Of a DNA stretch of 64,000 bases, positions 46,632 through 55,842 are shown piece by piece (the stretch's first letter is position 1; the number at the start of each line of letters is the position of its first letter). The DNA is from QHXW01 sp963768075 (GTDB lineage Bacteria > Acidobacteriota > Terriglobia > Bryobacterales > Bryobacteraceae). Both the position numbers and the translations under genes were made by a program. The stretch spans positions 248,001 through 312,000 of the forward strand of contig CAVYHD010000002.1 of NCBI GenBank assembly GCA_963768075.1, written 5' to 3'. A model generated the notes under the pieces. The model was not told where the DNA came from and searched no databases. It saw only the letters and a list, made by a program, of their open reading frames with translations.

Positions 46632-47338
46632 TGGACATCGCCATACTGGCAGGTGGCCTGGGGACGCGGCTGGCGCCGGCTACTCAGACTATTCCGAAGG
46701 CACTGATCGACATCAACGGCGAGCCGTTCATCGCTCACCAACTGCGGTTGCTGCGCTCGCGCGGAATCGAGCGGGTGGTGTTGTGCGTAAGTTATCTGGG
46801 CGAGATGATTCAGGATTTTGTCCAAGACGGCTCTGCGTTTGACCTATCGGTCCGGTATTCGTTCGATGGGCCGGAGCTTCGCGGCACCGCAGGAGCCATT
46901 CGCCAGGCTCTGCCCATGCTGGGAGACGAGTTTTTTGTTACCTACGGAGACTCCTATTTGCCATGCGACTACGGAGCTATTGGCTCTGCATTTCGGAGTT
47001 CCGGTAAACAAGGTTTGATGACTGTATTTCGCAACGAAGGCCGGTGGGATACAAGCAACGTGGAACTGGCCGGACAGGACATCATAAAATACGATAAGAA
47101 GAACCGCACAGCGGGGATGCATCATATCGATTACGGGCTAGGTGTATTTCGACAAGAAGCGTTCCTGACTCTCGATAGCGAGAAGTACTACGACTTGGCT
47201 CAGCTCTATCAGGACCTGGTGGCTAGCGGAGAACTGGCGGCGTTCGAGGTCCATGAGAGATTCTACGAAATTGGTTCCTGGGCGGGCATTAGCGAACTGA
47301 CGGCAATGCTCTCCGCAAAATCGATCGAGGTAAGATGA
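46628..47338 (+). CDS. hddC: Sugar-1-phosphate nucleotidyltransferase (GDP-heptose type, HddC-like)
   Basis: 236 residues. ILAGGLGTRLAPATQTIPKAL is the nucleotide-binding loop and lysine; FVTYGDSYLPCDY supplies the metal Asp. HddC transfers GMP to D-glycero-alpha-D-manno-heptose 1-phosphate. The gene order hddA-hddC-gmhA-gmhB fits GDP-heptose synthesis as known for S-layer and capsule heptoses. The nucleotide preference (GTP) is inferred from context, as similar enzymes use CTP or dTTP. Confidence 0.85.
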   Translation: MMDIAILAGGLGTRLAPATQTIPKALIDINGEPFIAHQLRLLRSRGIERVVLCVSYLGEMIQDFVQDGSAFDLSVRYSFDGPELRGTAGAIRQALPMLGDEFFVTYGDSYLPCDYGAIGSAFRSSGKQGLMTVFRNEGRWDTSNVELAGQDIIKYDKKNRTAGMHHIDYGLGVFRQEAFLTLDSEKYYDLAQLYQDLVASGELAAFEVHERFYEIGSWAGISELTAMLSAKSIEVR

Positions 47339-47931
47339 CTTTCTCTCAGCAGTTTCTCTCCGAAGCGAAGGCGATTATTGAGCAACTGAATACGGCGGCA
47401 ATCGAAGAAATCGTTCGCCTGCTGGCGGAAACTCGCCGGTCCGGCGGCAGGCTCTTCATCCTAGGAGTAGGGGGTAGCGCAGCTAATGCTTCGCATGCCG
47501 TGAATGACTTCCGGAAGATCGCGGGGATTGAAGCTTATGCTCCGACCGACAACGTCTCCGAACTAACGGCCAGAACCAATGATGAAGGTTGGGCGACTGT
47601 CTTTGAGGCGTGGCTCCGAGTAAGCCGGCTGAAGAAGGAAGATGCCTTGTTGGTACTGTCGGTGGGCGGAGGGAATCTGGCTAGCGGAGTTAGCCCCAAT
47701 CTGGTTGCGGCGCTTCAGTTCGCGAAAGGCGTAGGGGCGAAGATTGCAGGAATTGTGAGCCGCGACGGAGGATACACGGCGGAAGTGGCCGACGCGTGCG
47801 TCATCATCCCGAGCGTCAACGCAGCGCATGTAACTCCTCACGCGGAGGCGTTTCAGGCGGTGATCTGGCACCTCATTGTTTCTCATCCCGAGATAAAACA
47901 AGCACAGACCAAATGGGAGTCGATGCGGTGA
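47335..47931 (+). CDS. gmhA: Phosphoheptose isomerase (SIS domain)
   Basis: 198 residues. SIS motif GVGGSAANASHAVNDFRKI near residue 43 and LVLSVGGGNLASGVSPNLVA. Converts sedoheptulose 7-phosphate to D-glycero-D-manno-heptose 7-phosphate. This is the second GmhA-like gene in the window, only distantly similar by eye to the one at 29460 (GVGGSA against GNGGSA), so the two are not a recent duplicate. Four-base overlaps with both neighbours. Confidence 0.85.
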   Translation: MTFSQQFLSEAKAIIEQLNTAAIEEIVRLLAETRRSGGRLFILGVGGSAANASHAVNDFRKIAGIEAYAPTDNVSELTARTNDEGWATVFEAWLRVSRLKKEDALLVLSVGGGNLASGVSPNLVAALQFAKGVGAKIAGIVSRDGGYTAEVADACVIIPSVNAAHVTPHAEAFQAVIWHLIVSHPEIKQAQTKWESMR

Positions 47932-48491
47932 CGGAACGGCGGCCGAGGGCGGTATTCCTGGATCGGGATGGCGTGGTGAACCGCGCCGTTATTCGAAACG
48001 GAAAGCCGTATCCACCGGCGAGTGCCGGGGAACTCGAAATCCCTCCGGATGCTGCTAGCTCGCTCGCCGGCTTGAAGGACATGGGTCTGTTGCTGCTTAT
48101 CGTTACCAACCAACCGGATGTAGCGCGAGGACGTCAGAGCCGCTCCGAAGTGGAGGCGATTCACAATGCTCTGCGGGCGCATTTGCCATTGGACGACTTC
48201 TTCGTTTGTTATCACGATGACGGCGATAACTGTGATTGCCGCAAACCGAAACCCGGCCTGTTATTACAGGCGAGGAACCGGTATCGTGTAGAATTGGAAA
48301 ATAGTTTCCTGATCGGCGATCGATGGAGGGACATTGATGCCGGCTCGAGCGCGGGTTGTGCGACCGTCCTGATCGATTATGGGTATAAGGAACGCGGACC
48401 CTCTTCCGCACCTTCCGCAGTGGTGAAATCCCTGGCTGACGCGGCTCGATGGATTGGCACACACATGACAAAGGAGGAGTTACAGCGATGA
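47928..48491 (+). CDS. gmhB: D-glycero-D-manno-heptose 1,7-bisphosphate phosphatase (GmhB, HAD)
   Basis: About 187 residues from the GTG at 47928, which overlaps the gmhA stop (GTGA); an in-frame ATG at 47913 is also possible. HAD motif I AVFLDRDGVVN, then LLLIVTNQPDVARG, the zinc-binding CYHDDGDNCDCRKPKPG (CxH and CxC) and FLIGDRWRDIDAGSSAG. GmhB removes the 7-phosphate from heptose 1,7-bisphosphate. It overlaps the transaldolase start by 4 bp. Confidence 0.9.
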   Translation: MTERRPRAVFLDRDGVVNRAVIRNGKPYPPASAGELEIPPDAASSLAGLKDMGLLLLIVTNQPDVARGRQSRSEVEAIHNALRAHLPLDDFFVCYHDDGDNCDCRKPKPGLLLQARNRYRVELENSFLIGDRWRDIDAGSSAGCATVLIDYGYKERGPSSAPSAVVKSLADAARWIGTHMTKEELQR

Positions 48492-49204
48492 ACCTGCTGG
48501 AGAATCTAAAAGTCAAACTGTTCGCGGATGGCGCTGACAAAGCGACGATGCTCGAGCTCTACCGGAACCCCCTGATCCAAGGATTCACGACGAACCCAAC
48601 CCTGATGCGCCAGGCCGGAATTACAGATTACGAAGCGTTCGCGCGTGACATCCTACTAAACATTTCAGACCGCCCGATCTCGCTGGAAGTGTTCGCGGAT
48701 GACTTTGCGCAGATGGACCGGCAGGCACGCAAGATCGCGACCTGGGGCGACAACGTGTACGTCAAGATCCCGGTTACCAACACGCGACGGGAGTCAGCGG
48801 TGAATCTGATTTGCCGTTTGACTAACTCGGGGGTTCGCGTGAACGTAACGGCGCTGTTGACCGTTGACCAAGTGCGCGAGGTGACGCGCGCCCTAGCCGG
48901 CGGAGCACCTTCGTGCATTTCCGTATTTGCCGGCCGCATCGCCGATACCGGCAGAGATCCCCTACCAATGATGGCCGAAGCGATGGAGATTATTGGAGAG
49001 CACCCGAGCATTGAGCTGATTTGGGCAAGCCCGCGGGAGTTACTCAATATTTTCCAGGCGGATTCCATCGGTTGTCATATCATTACGGCAACCAACGATA
49101 TCCTAAAGAAATTGCGTCTCGTGGGCAAGGAGCTCGACGAATACTCGCTCGACACCGTTAAGATGTTCTATACGGATGCGAAAAGCTCTGGTTTCGAGCT
49201 TTAG
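48488..49204 (+). CDS. Transaldolase family protein
   Basis: 238 residues from ATG 48488, preceded by AAAGGAGG. Short transaldolase/FSA type: GFTTNPTLMRQAG, Schiff-base lysine K93 in NVYVKIPVTNT, and ISVFAGRIADTGRDP. Transaldolase interconverts sedoheptulose 7-phosphate and fructose 6-phosphate (with C3/C4 sugars). Being last in a GDP-heptose operon, it probably serves to make sedoheptulose 7-phosphate, the GmhA substrate. A fructose-6-phosphate aldolase activity cannot be excluded by eye. Confidence 0.85.
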   Translation: MNLLENLKVKLFADGADKATMLELYRNPLIQGFTTNPTLMRQAGITDYEAFARDILLNISDRPISLEVFADDFAQMDRQARKIATWGDNVYVKIPVTNTRRESAVNLICRLTNSGVRVNVTALLTVDQVREVTRALAGGAPSCISVFAGRIADTGRDPLPMMAEAMEIIGEHPSIELIWASPRELLNIFQADSIGCHIITATNDILKKLRLVGKELDEYSLDTVKMFYTDAKSSGFEL

Positions 49205-49220
49205 GTTCTCCAACCGCCAT

Positions 49221-49629
49221 ATGTTGTGGTGGCGGATCTTGTGGCTCTTTGCAACCCTGGCCGCCGTGTGGCGCGATGGTCTTGCCTCTCTCCAATTTTC
49301 AGGGGCATTCGCACTGGGCAAAAGTCAACTGGATTCCCTTCGGAGAGCGGCCGTTCGGAGTGTTGGACGCGTTTGAGAACGTATTGCTATTTATGCCCTT
49401 CGGTTGGTGCGGAGTGCTGTCGCGCCGTGGCGGCAGTGGAGCGCTAACGGTTCAGACCACTATACTTGCGTTGCTGCTTTCGGCATCCGGAGAGCTTTTT
49501 CAGGTCTACTGCCATAACCGCCTCGCAACCACGACGGATGTGTGCACAAACACGTTCGGGGCGTTGCTCGGAGCGGCGATAGCAGCGCGCTTTGCGGGCG
49601 AACGATCTGTGAACCGGCCAAAGGGGTAA
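49221..49629 (+). CDS. VanZ-like membrane protein, one frameshift
   Basis: MLWWRILWLFATLAAVWR (from ATG 49221) shifts frame near 49270 to continue MVLPLSNFQGHSHWAKVNWI then PFGERPFGVLDAFENVLLFM, the central VanZ signature, and two more membrane helices (TILALLLSASGELFQVY; GALLGAAIAARF). About 136 residues when joined. VanZ-like proteins are often next to exopolysaccharide genes and have no firm role. The shift is a single base and may be a read error. An ATG at 49176 would overlap transaldolase. Confidence 0.65.
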
Positions 49630-49741
49630 TCGTTGCGGACGCCGGGTCGTCAAGACATATGCTTTGAAATCCGGGAGACGTGGGATACTGGGTGGAGCAG
49701 GTAGAACGGAAAATGTCACGGTGTAGATTTTTTATTTTTCG

Positions 49742-50910
49742 ATGATACTGGATCTTCTGCAAGCCGCTTTCTGGTTGAGCGGCTTCTTGCTCTTCTATAT
49801 TTACATCGGTTTTCCCCTTAGCTTGTACTTGCTTACCCGCGGGCACAAGTATCGAGAACCGCACGACCTCTCCGACCAGGAACTTCCGGCGGTCTCACTC
49901 TTAGTCGCCGCCTACAACGAAGAGTTGGTCATCGAGAAGAAGCTGCAAAACTGTCTAACTCTGGATTATCCGCCGGACAAGCTGGAGTTTGTGTTTGTCT
50001 CGGATTCAACGGATGGAACCAATGACATCCTGCTGCGCCATCGATCGGAGCGGACTAAGGTCGTGATCCTTCCAGAACGGGGGGAAAGGTAAAGGCGCTG
50101 AGGCAGGCGTTTCCGCAATGCACGGGAAAGATCATTGTCTTCTCAGACGCCAATACGTACTACTGGCCAGAGTCCATACGTAAGTTGGTTCGCCACTTTC
50201 CAAACCCGGAGGTGGGCGCAGTTACGGGGGATGTCCGGCTGCTGCCTACTAATGAGACGTTTGGAGAGGGTGAGGGTCTATATTACCGCTATGAGCGGAA
50301 TCTTCAGCTCCAGGAAACTATATTTTGGTCGACGGTAACGGTGGATGGAGCCATGTATGCACTACGGCGCGAGTTGTTTGATCCGCCGACCAGCGGGGTG
50401 ACGGCCGACGACCTGGTAACGGGCATGAATGTCGCCTGCCAGGGATTCCGTGTGATCTACGATCCCGCGGCGATTGCTGAAGAAGACCCGACGCCTACGA
50501 ACGAGCAAGAATTTAACCGAAAAATTCGCATGGTATCCTACGGCATTCAGTCTGTGCTCATCAATGAGGGCATGCCCAGCGTTGGGCAGTTCAGGATCTG
50601 GTGGACCTTTGTCTCTCACAAAGTCCTACGATGGCTGGCGCCGGTGTTTCTGGTGACGGCCCTCGGGTCCAGCATCCTGGCGGCAGTTCTGTCTCCCGTG
50701 TGGATTTGGGCGGCTGCTGTTCAGGCGATATTTTATTTTCTTGCTTGTCTGTCTTGGCTCTACCCGCGGCTGAAGTCGCGGGTTTTTCGCGTGCCGTATT
50801 ACTTTACGCTTGTAAATCTGGCGGCGCTGTTTGGAATCATTCGAGGAGCACGGCGGAAACCAGAGCTTACATGGACAAAAGCGGAACGAGCGGCAGGTCC
50901 GCGTAGTTAG
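49742..50910 (+). CDS. Membrane-anchored family 2 glycosyltransferase, one homopolymer frameshift
   Basis: From ATG 49742: one membrane helix, then AVSLLVAAYNEELVIEKKLQ and VFVSDSTDGTNDILLRH (GT-A fold, first Asp). At the G run near 50080-50085 one base is missing: GAACGGGGGGAAAGGTAA ends the frame, whereas one more G gives GGKVKALRQAFPQC and continuous coding. Then FSDANTYYWPESIRKLVRHF (DxD-type), VDGAMYALRRELF, the acceptor motif FNRKIRMVSYG and two C-terminal membrane helices. About 390 residues. Adds a sugar to the lipid-linked glycan. Confidence 0.85.
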
Positions 50911-51668
50911 GGCGAGACAGGTTCGCGATGGAACACGCCTGCAATCCAGTACGGTTTCTTGTGCCAGGGCTCAATGAGATTGACATGGGACCAATCCAGG
51001 ACTTTTTGATCGAGAGTGAGCGGCGACCGCGGAGACCGAGCGCTGCAATGCAAGCAGACGCCGCCGCCCACCGGGGTTCGCCGCAACCAGCGTAACGGCG
51101 GCAGCCACTGCGAGATCGGGCCACATTTCCAGATCTTGCGCGGCGTGAAACCGGGCAACAGCCGCTCGAATTTGGCGTCGTCAAAACTGCGCAGATGCCC
51201 GTAGACATGGAATAGGCCGCCGCACTCCGGGCAGCGGACGCTGTTTTCTCGCAGATTTTCCCGGTAAGGGACGGACAACAAAACGTAGCTCTTCGACAGG
51301 CGCTCGATCTCGCGAAGGGCAACGGCAAAAATTGCGTCGGGAAGATGCTCCAGCACCTCACAACAAAGAACCAAGTCAAAAGCGCGGTCCAGGAAAGGAA
51401 GGTGTTGCGTTACATCTGCCTGTACTCGCTTCGACAGCCCCGCGCACGACTGTAAAGCTTTCAAGCTGATGTCGGTGCCCACGATATCGACGTTAGAAGC
51501 CAGCAGCGAGGCGATTCTGCCATCGCCACAGCCGAGTTCGAGTACGGTGCCGACGTCAGAAGGCACACTGTCAATGACGGAGGATATGCGTTCAAGTTCG
51601 CGTATGCTTATTTCCCCGCCACGAGGTCTTGATTCGTAGTAGGTGCGATTCCCTCCGGCAAACTGCAT
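50907..51668 (-). CDS. Class I SAM-dependent methyltransferase
   Basis: 253 residues. Motif I TVLELGCGDGRIASLLASNV, motif II DLVLCCEVLEHLPDA, typical of the Methyltransf_11/25 type. A Cys pair (CPECGGLFHVYGH) suggests a small zinc site. Its stop overlaps the GT2 gene end by 4 bp on the opposite strand. Probably methylates a sugar or lipid of the glycan; could also act on a small molecule. Confidence 0.8.
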   Translation of the reverse strand: MQFAGGNRTYYESRPRGGEISIRELERISSVIDSVPSDVGTVLELGCGDGRIASLLASNVDIVGTDISLKALQSCAGLSKRVQADVTQHLPFLDRAFDLVLCCEVLEHLPDAIFAVALREIERLSKSYVLLSVPYRENLRENSVRCPECGGLFHVYGHLRSFDDAKFERLLPGFTPRKIWKCGPISQWLPPLRWLRRTPVGGGVCLHCSARSPRSPLTLDQKVLDWSHVNLIEPWHKKPYWIAGVFHREPVSP

Positions 51669-51887
51669 CTTTTCGAGATTCTAACATGTGGGCCAGGCGA
51701 GGTATTGGAACGGCGAAGCTGGCCGCGGGCGAAATTTCAGGAAAAGATCAGGCTATTTGGGGTTGAGGGTGAATCGATTGCATACTTGGCCAAGGACTTT
51801 TGTGTTTGGAACGCAGTGTGCAAAACTGGACTAGGAATCACGGCCGGCTCTAATCTCCGGAAATCCCGCAAACTGGAACATGCAAGA

Positions 51888-52922
51888 GTGAGTCTCGAAA
51901 TTCGATATCTGACTACGGACGACCATGCGCGGTGGGATGCATTCGTCATGGAGCACCCCTTCGGCAGCCCGTTCCATTTGATCGCCTGGAAAAAAACCAT
52001 GGAGGAGGTCTTCGGGTACCGTCCTTTTTACTTGCTTGCGAGCGACGGGGCCCAGATCCGCGGCGTTGTGCCGCTGTTCCTAATTAGTAACTTTCTGATG
52101 GGCCGCGTGCTGATGTCGTCTCCATTCGCAGTCTATGGCGGCATCCTGGCGGATTCGGCGGAAATCAAGGCGGCGCTGGGCGCGCGCGTGAAGCAGGCCG
52201 GCGTCGAGCTGCGGGTGAAACATATCGAGCTTCGAAATGCGTACCCCGAACAGTGCTTGAGCGAATCGAACGTGTCGCGGTACGTTACCTTCACGAAAGC
52301 GGTTCCGCCCGACGAGCAAACCATGCTGAGCGAATTGCCCAAGAAGACCCGCAACATGGTCAAGAAAGCGCTCAAGAGCCCATTTGCGACACGCCGCCAG
52401 ACGTCGGACTACCGGGCCTTTGGCGACCTGTTCGCCCGGATTTTGCGGCGTCACGGAACACCGGAATTTCCTTCCAATCACATTCCGACCCTGTTAAGAA
52501 ACTTCGCTGGAATGATTGATATTCGCGAGGTACTACTCGAAGACAAAGTAGTGGCGGCCAGTCTGAACTTTTTCTTTCGTGATCAGATGCACACCTACTA
52601 CGCGGCCTCACATCCTGAATACCTGGCGTTGGCGCCGAATGATTTCATGTACTTCGATCATCTGCGATGGGCCGGGCAGAACGGTTACCAGGTTTTCGAT
52701 TTTGGCCGGTCCAAGAAAGACACGGGCTCATTCGAGTTCAAACGCCACTGGGCCACAACGATGCGGGAACTACCCTACGAGCTGATTCTCCTGCGGCGCA
52801 AAGAAGTTCCCAATTACAGCCCTCAGAATCCCAAATTCCAGATCGCTATCAAGATCTGGCAGAACCTGCCCCTGGCGATTACCCGCATTCTTGGGCCGCC
52901 GATTGTGCGACTGTTCCCCTGA
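51888..52922 (+). CDS. FemAB-like GNAT protein of the XrtA/PEP-CTERM-associated type
   Basis: About 345 residues from GTG 51888 (VSLEIRYLTTDDHARWDAFV); the upstream ~60 codons of the open frame look non-homologous. Central motifs LLASDGAQIRGVVPLFLISN, SSPFAVYGGILAD, KKTRNMVKKALKSPF and FDFGRSKKDTGSFEFKRHWA fit the exosortase-associated FemAB family. Such proteins probably add an amino acid or acyl group to an exopolysaccharide or peptide. No exosortase gene lies in this window. Confidence 0.8.
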   Translation: MSLEIRYLTTDDHARWDAFVMEHPFGSPFHLIAWKKTMEEVFGYRPFYLLASDGAQIRGVVPLFLISNFLMGRVLMSSPFAVYGGILADSAEIKAALGARVKQAGVELRVKHIELRNAYPEQCLSESNVSRYVTFTKAVPPDEQTMLSELPKKTRNMVKKALKSPFATRRQTSDYRAFGDLFARILRRHGTPEFPSNHIPTLLRNFAGMIDIREVLLEDKVVAASLNFFFRDQMHTYYAASHPEYLALAPNDFMYFDHLRWAGQNGYQVFDFGRSKKDTGSFEFKRHWATTMRELPYELILLRRKEVPNYSPQNPKFQIAIKIWQNLPLAITRILGPPIVRLFP

Positions 52923-52954
52923 ACCCGACTCGCGGGCATTACGACGTTCCACCG

Positions 52955-54049
52955 CTATGGCGCGAGAAAATGGGTGCGCAGCACATCAAGGCATCGCGCG
53001 GCAGCCTGGCCATCCCAATACTTGGGTATGCGTCCCGACTTGGGCTGCTGTTGCATGCGCTCCCACGCCAGGAGGATGCTGGACTGGCTGGTTCCGGCGA
53101 TTATATTGGTGCCCTCCTCAACGGTGGCGGGCCGCTCCGTGTTATCGCGCAGGGTGAGACAAGGAACGCCGAGCACCGTGGATTCTTCCTGTACTCCGCC
53201 CGAGTCCGTTAGAATCACAGCACTTTTTGAGATAAGGCAGAGGAAGTCCAGATAGCCCAAAGGCTCGATCAGGTGAATGTGGCCGTTTAGAGCGATGGCG
53301 CTATTTTGTAGGCGTTCGCGTGTCCGGGGATGCACCGGGAAGTAGACGGGCAAGGTCTCCGCGATGGTTCCCAGGGCGGCAGCCAGGTGAGCGAACTGCC
53401 GCGGGTCATCCACGTTGGCCGGACGGTGCATGGTCAACACGGCGTACGGCTGCTGGCCGATACCAAGGTTTGTGAGGATGGGGGAGCGCTGCGCCTGTTG
53501 CAGGTGGCGGCGCAGGGAATCAATCATGAGGTTCCCGACGAAATGGATTTTGTCTTCGGGGATTCCTTCGGCTAGCAGATTACGGCGGCCGCTTTGCTCG
53601 GAGACAAGCAGAAGATCGGAAATGGCGTCGGTCACCATGCGATTGATTTCCTCGGGCATCGAGCGATCGAAGCTGCGAAGCCCGGCCTCGATGTGAATCA
53701 CAGTACCCTGTAGTTTCTTGGCGACCAGCGCGCAGGCCATAGTGGAGTTCACGTCTCCAACGACCACCACGGCATCCGGCTTCTCCTGCTGAAAGACGGG
53801 CTCGAAGCGCTTCATGATCTCGGCGGTTTGCTGAGCGTGTGATCCGGACCCGACCTCGAGGTTGTAGTCGGGAGCCGGCAAGTCGAGTTCCCGAAAGAAC
53901 TGGCCGGACATCTGCTCGTCATAGTGCTGGCCGGTGTGAACGAGAACCGGGTGGAACGACGGATCGCCGCGCAGCGCATTCATTAGCGGCGCCAGTTTCA
54001 TGAAGTTCGGACGCGCGCCCGCAACGAGGACCAGTTTAACGGCAGGCAT
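52955..54049 (-). CDS. wecB: UDP-N-acetylglucosamine 2-epimerase (non-hydrolysing)
   Basis: About 364 residues from ATG 54049 (MPAVKLVLVAGARPNFMKLA). Hallmarks: VLVHTGQHYDEQMSGQFF, VVVGDVNSTMACALVAKKL, VIHIEAGLRSFDRSMPEEIN, LTMHRPANVDDP, LTDSGGVQEES. Makes UDP-ManNAc from UDP-GlcNAc. It differs in sequence from the epimerase at 58695, which belongs to the Wlb-like set. Transcribed towards the FemAB gene. Confidence is high for the family and moderate for the substrate. Confidence 0.9.
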   Translation of the reverse strand: MPAVKLVLVAGARPNFMKLAPLMNALRGDPSFHPVLVHTGQHYDEQMSGQFFRELDLPAPDYNLEVGSGSHAQQTAEIMKRFEPVFQQEKPDAVVVVGDVNSTMACALVAKKLQGTVIHIEAGLRSFDRSMPEEINRMVTDAISDLLLVSEQSGRRNLLAEGIPEDKIHFVGNLMIDSLRRHLQQAQRSPILTNLGIGQQPYAVLTMHRPANVDDPRQFAHLAAALGTIAETLPVYFPVHPRTRERLQNSAIALNGHIHLIEPLGYLDFLCLISKSAVILTDSGGVQEESTVLGVPCLTLRDNTERPATVEEGTNIIAGTSQSSILLAWERMQQQPKSGRIPKYWDGQAAARCLDVLRTHFLAP

Positions 54050-54489
54050 TTGGATGGGTTCCCAGAGGGCCGGGTGGTGAGCCAAGGAGGAACAACTGTT
54101 GATTTTAGCAGTTGGCCGTTCAGGACGCATTCGGGGGCAGGAGCGCGAGGGCGGCCGTACCAGCCCGAAAGTCCGCTAAATCATTGATTTTACGGAAAAA
54201 GTATGGTGGCTACGGCAAATCAACGCGGTAGGCCATTGCATCCCAATCTTCGGCAAATTGAGCGGAAATTTTGCACTATTATGCCCACAAGTTGCAGTAT
54301 TTGTATACATGGGCTTTGGAACCGTAACTGCACTTCAGATTGGCAGCTCGTGCGTATTGATAGACAAAGACTTTGGAGTTCCACCCAGCCTCTCGATTTG
54401 AGCGATCATAGCCTAGAGGGAGCGGTTCAAACGCCATCGGCGGTTACGCTGCACCACTCCGTGCAAACGGGAACGTCGAGGGCGAAACT
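54050..54489. other. Divergent intergenic region, contains sigma-54 candidate
   Basis: 440 bp between the divergent epimerase and glycosyltransferase genes. It is AT-richer than neighbours and includes the site at 54316-54332. No ORF of note. Confidence 0.5.
54316..54332 (+). promoter_or_regulatory. Sigma-54 promoter candidate for the glycosyltransferase/Wlb operon
   Basis: TTGGAACCGTAACTGCA: GG and GC at the 12-bp offset, good -12 box (TGCA), -24 box one base off (TTGGAA). It lies about 160 bp upstream of the GTG start at 54490. Confidence 0.4.
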
Positions 54490-55842
54490 GTGACCCCTTC
54501 CAAACGCCGAAAGGTACTCATCATCTCGTACCTTTTTCCGCCCTCGGGCGGCGTGGCGGTACAGCGAGCGCTGAGCTTAGCGAAATACCTGCCGCGTGAG
54601 GGCTTCGACGTACACGTGCTGCGCGCGCGCAACGCAGCGACCCCGGTGATCGACCGAAGTTTGTTGCAACATATTCCGGCATCGGTTCGAGTCCATCACG
54701 CGATCAGCCCGGAGCCGCGCTTCGCGTTTCGGCAAAAGGTCTGGGGATGGCTGTCCGGAGGCAAGAACCGGAAACCGGCAGCTACGGTCGCGGCCGTTTC
54801 CGGGCGGAGCTGGAAATCGGTGATAACGGACGCCATCCGGCGGATCTTTTGCCCCGAACCGGAAGTGCTCTGGGTGCCTTTCGCGACCCGCAAAGCGCGC
54901 CGCATTATTCGGCGCTACGAGATTGACACAGTGATGATCACAGCGCCACCGTTCTCGGCCTTCCTCGTGGGAATCAGACTTAAGCGCGAGTTCCCCAACT
55001 TAAAATTGATCAGCGACTTTCGCGACTCCTGGCTGGTGTACTACGCAGGCACTTATGACTTATTGAAGAACGACTACACGCGCAGGCGTGCCGAGGAAAT
55101 TGAGCGCGCGACCGTTGAGCTATCGGAATTCGTAGTGACCGTTACGCCGTCCATTCGCAACGAGCTCCGAACACGCTACCCGGAACAACCGGAGGAGAAA
55201 TTTGTGTATATCCCCAACGGGTATGATCCGGAAGTTTTCGCCGGTTTTCCCGCGGAGCACGAAAAACAGCCTGGCGGCAAGATCGTGGTGGCTCACATGG
55301 GCACGGTCGCCACTGCAAGTTCGCCGCGCTTCTTCCTGGACGCGCTGGAGGCCATGCCCGATCAGATCCAATCAGAAATTGAGGTACGCTTTATTGGCCG
55401 GGTTGCGAGTAACGAGCAAAGCGTGCTCCAATCCCGTAAAAGCGATGTGAAGTTGCTCGGCTTCATGCCGCAGGCGCAGGCCCTGCAGGAACTGGCAAAG
55501 GCGGATTACGCGCTGGTAGTGATGACAGACGCGGCGAGTGTTACGGGCAAGATCTTCGAGTATCTGGCGACGGGGAAGCCCATTCTGGCGGTGGCGCCGA
55601 TGGATGGCGAAGTGGCCCGGGTATTGCGTGAGACGGGCGCCGGCTGGTGCGCTGATCCAGGCGACCGCGCAGGTCTGATGCAGATGATCCAGACGGCATA
55701 CGATGTGTTGCGCCGTGGCGGCGAAAATTTGCAGCGAAATCCGGCGGCCATACGGAAGTACGAGCGGCCACGGCTAGCGGCCGAATATGGCAAACTCTTG
55801 AGTGGCCCGAGAAGAGAGATGGAGACTGAGGTGATGCAATGA
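54490..55842 (+). CDS. Family 4-type glycosyltransferase (GT-B)
   Basis: 450 residues from a GTG start. N-terminal KVLIISYLFPPSGGVAVQRA glycine loop, middle TVMITAPPFSAFLVGIRLKR, C-terminal GKIVVAHMGTVATASSPRFF and the donor-binding AVMTDAASVTGKIFEYLATG (read VVMTDAAS...) followed by GKPILAVAP. It builds part of the lipid-linked glycan. First gene of the third glycan operon; it overlaps the next gene by 4 bp. Confidence 0.8.
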   Translation: MTPSKRRKVLIISYLFPPSGGVAVQRALSLAKYLPREGFDVHVLRARNAATPVIDRSLLQHIPASVRVHHAISPEPRFAFRQKVWGWLSGGKNRKPAATVAAVSGRSWKSVITDAIRRIFCPEPEVLWVPFATRKARRIIRRYEIDTVMITAPPFSAFLVGIRLKREFPNLKLISDFRDSWLVYYAGTYDLLKNDYTRRRAEEIERATVELSEFVVTVTPSIRNELRTRYPEQPEEKFVYIPNGYDPEVFAGFPAEHEKQPGGKIVVAHMGTVATASSPRFFLDALEAMPDQIQSEIEVRFIGRVASNEQSVLQSRKSDVKLLGFMPQAQALQELAKADYALVVMTDAASVTGKIFEYLATGKPILAVAPMDGEVARVLRETGAGWCADPGDRAGLMQMIQTAYDVLRRGGENLQRNPAAIRKYERPRLAAEYGKLLSGPRREMETEVMQ

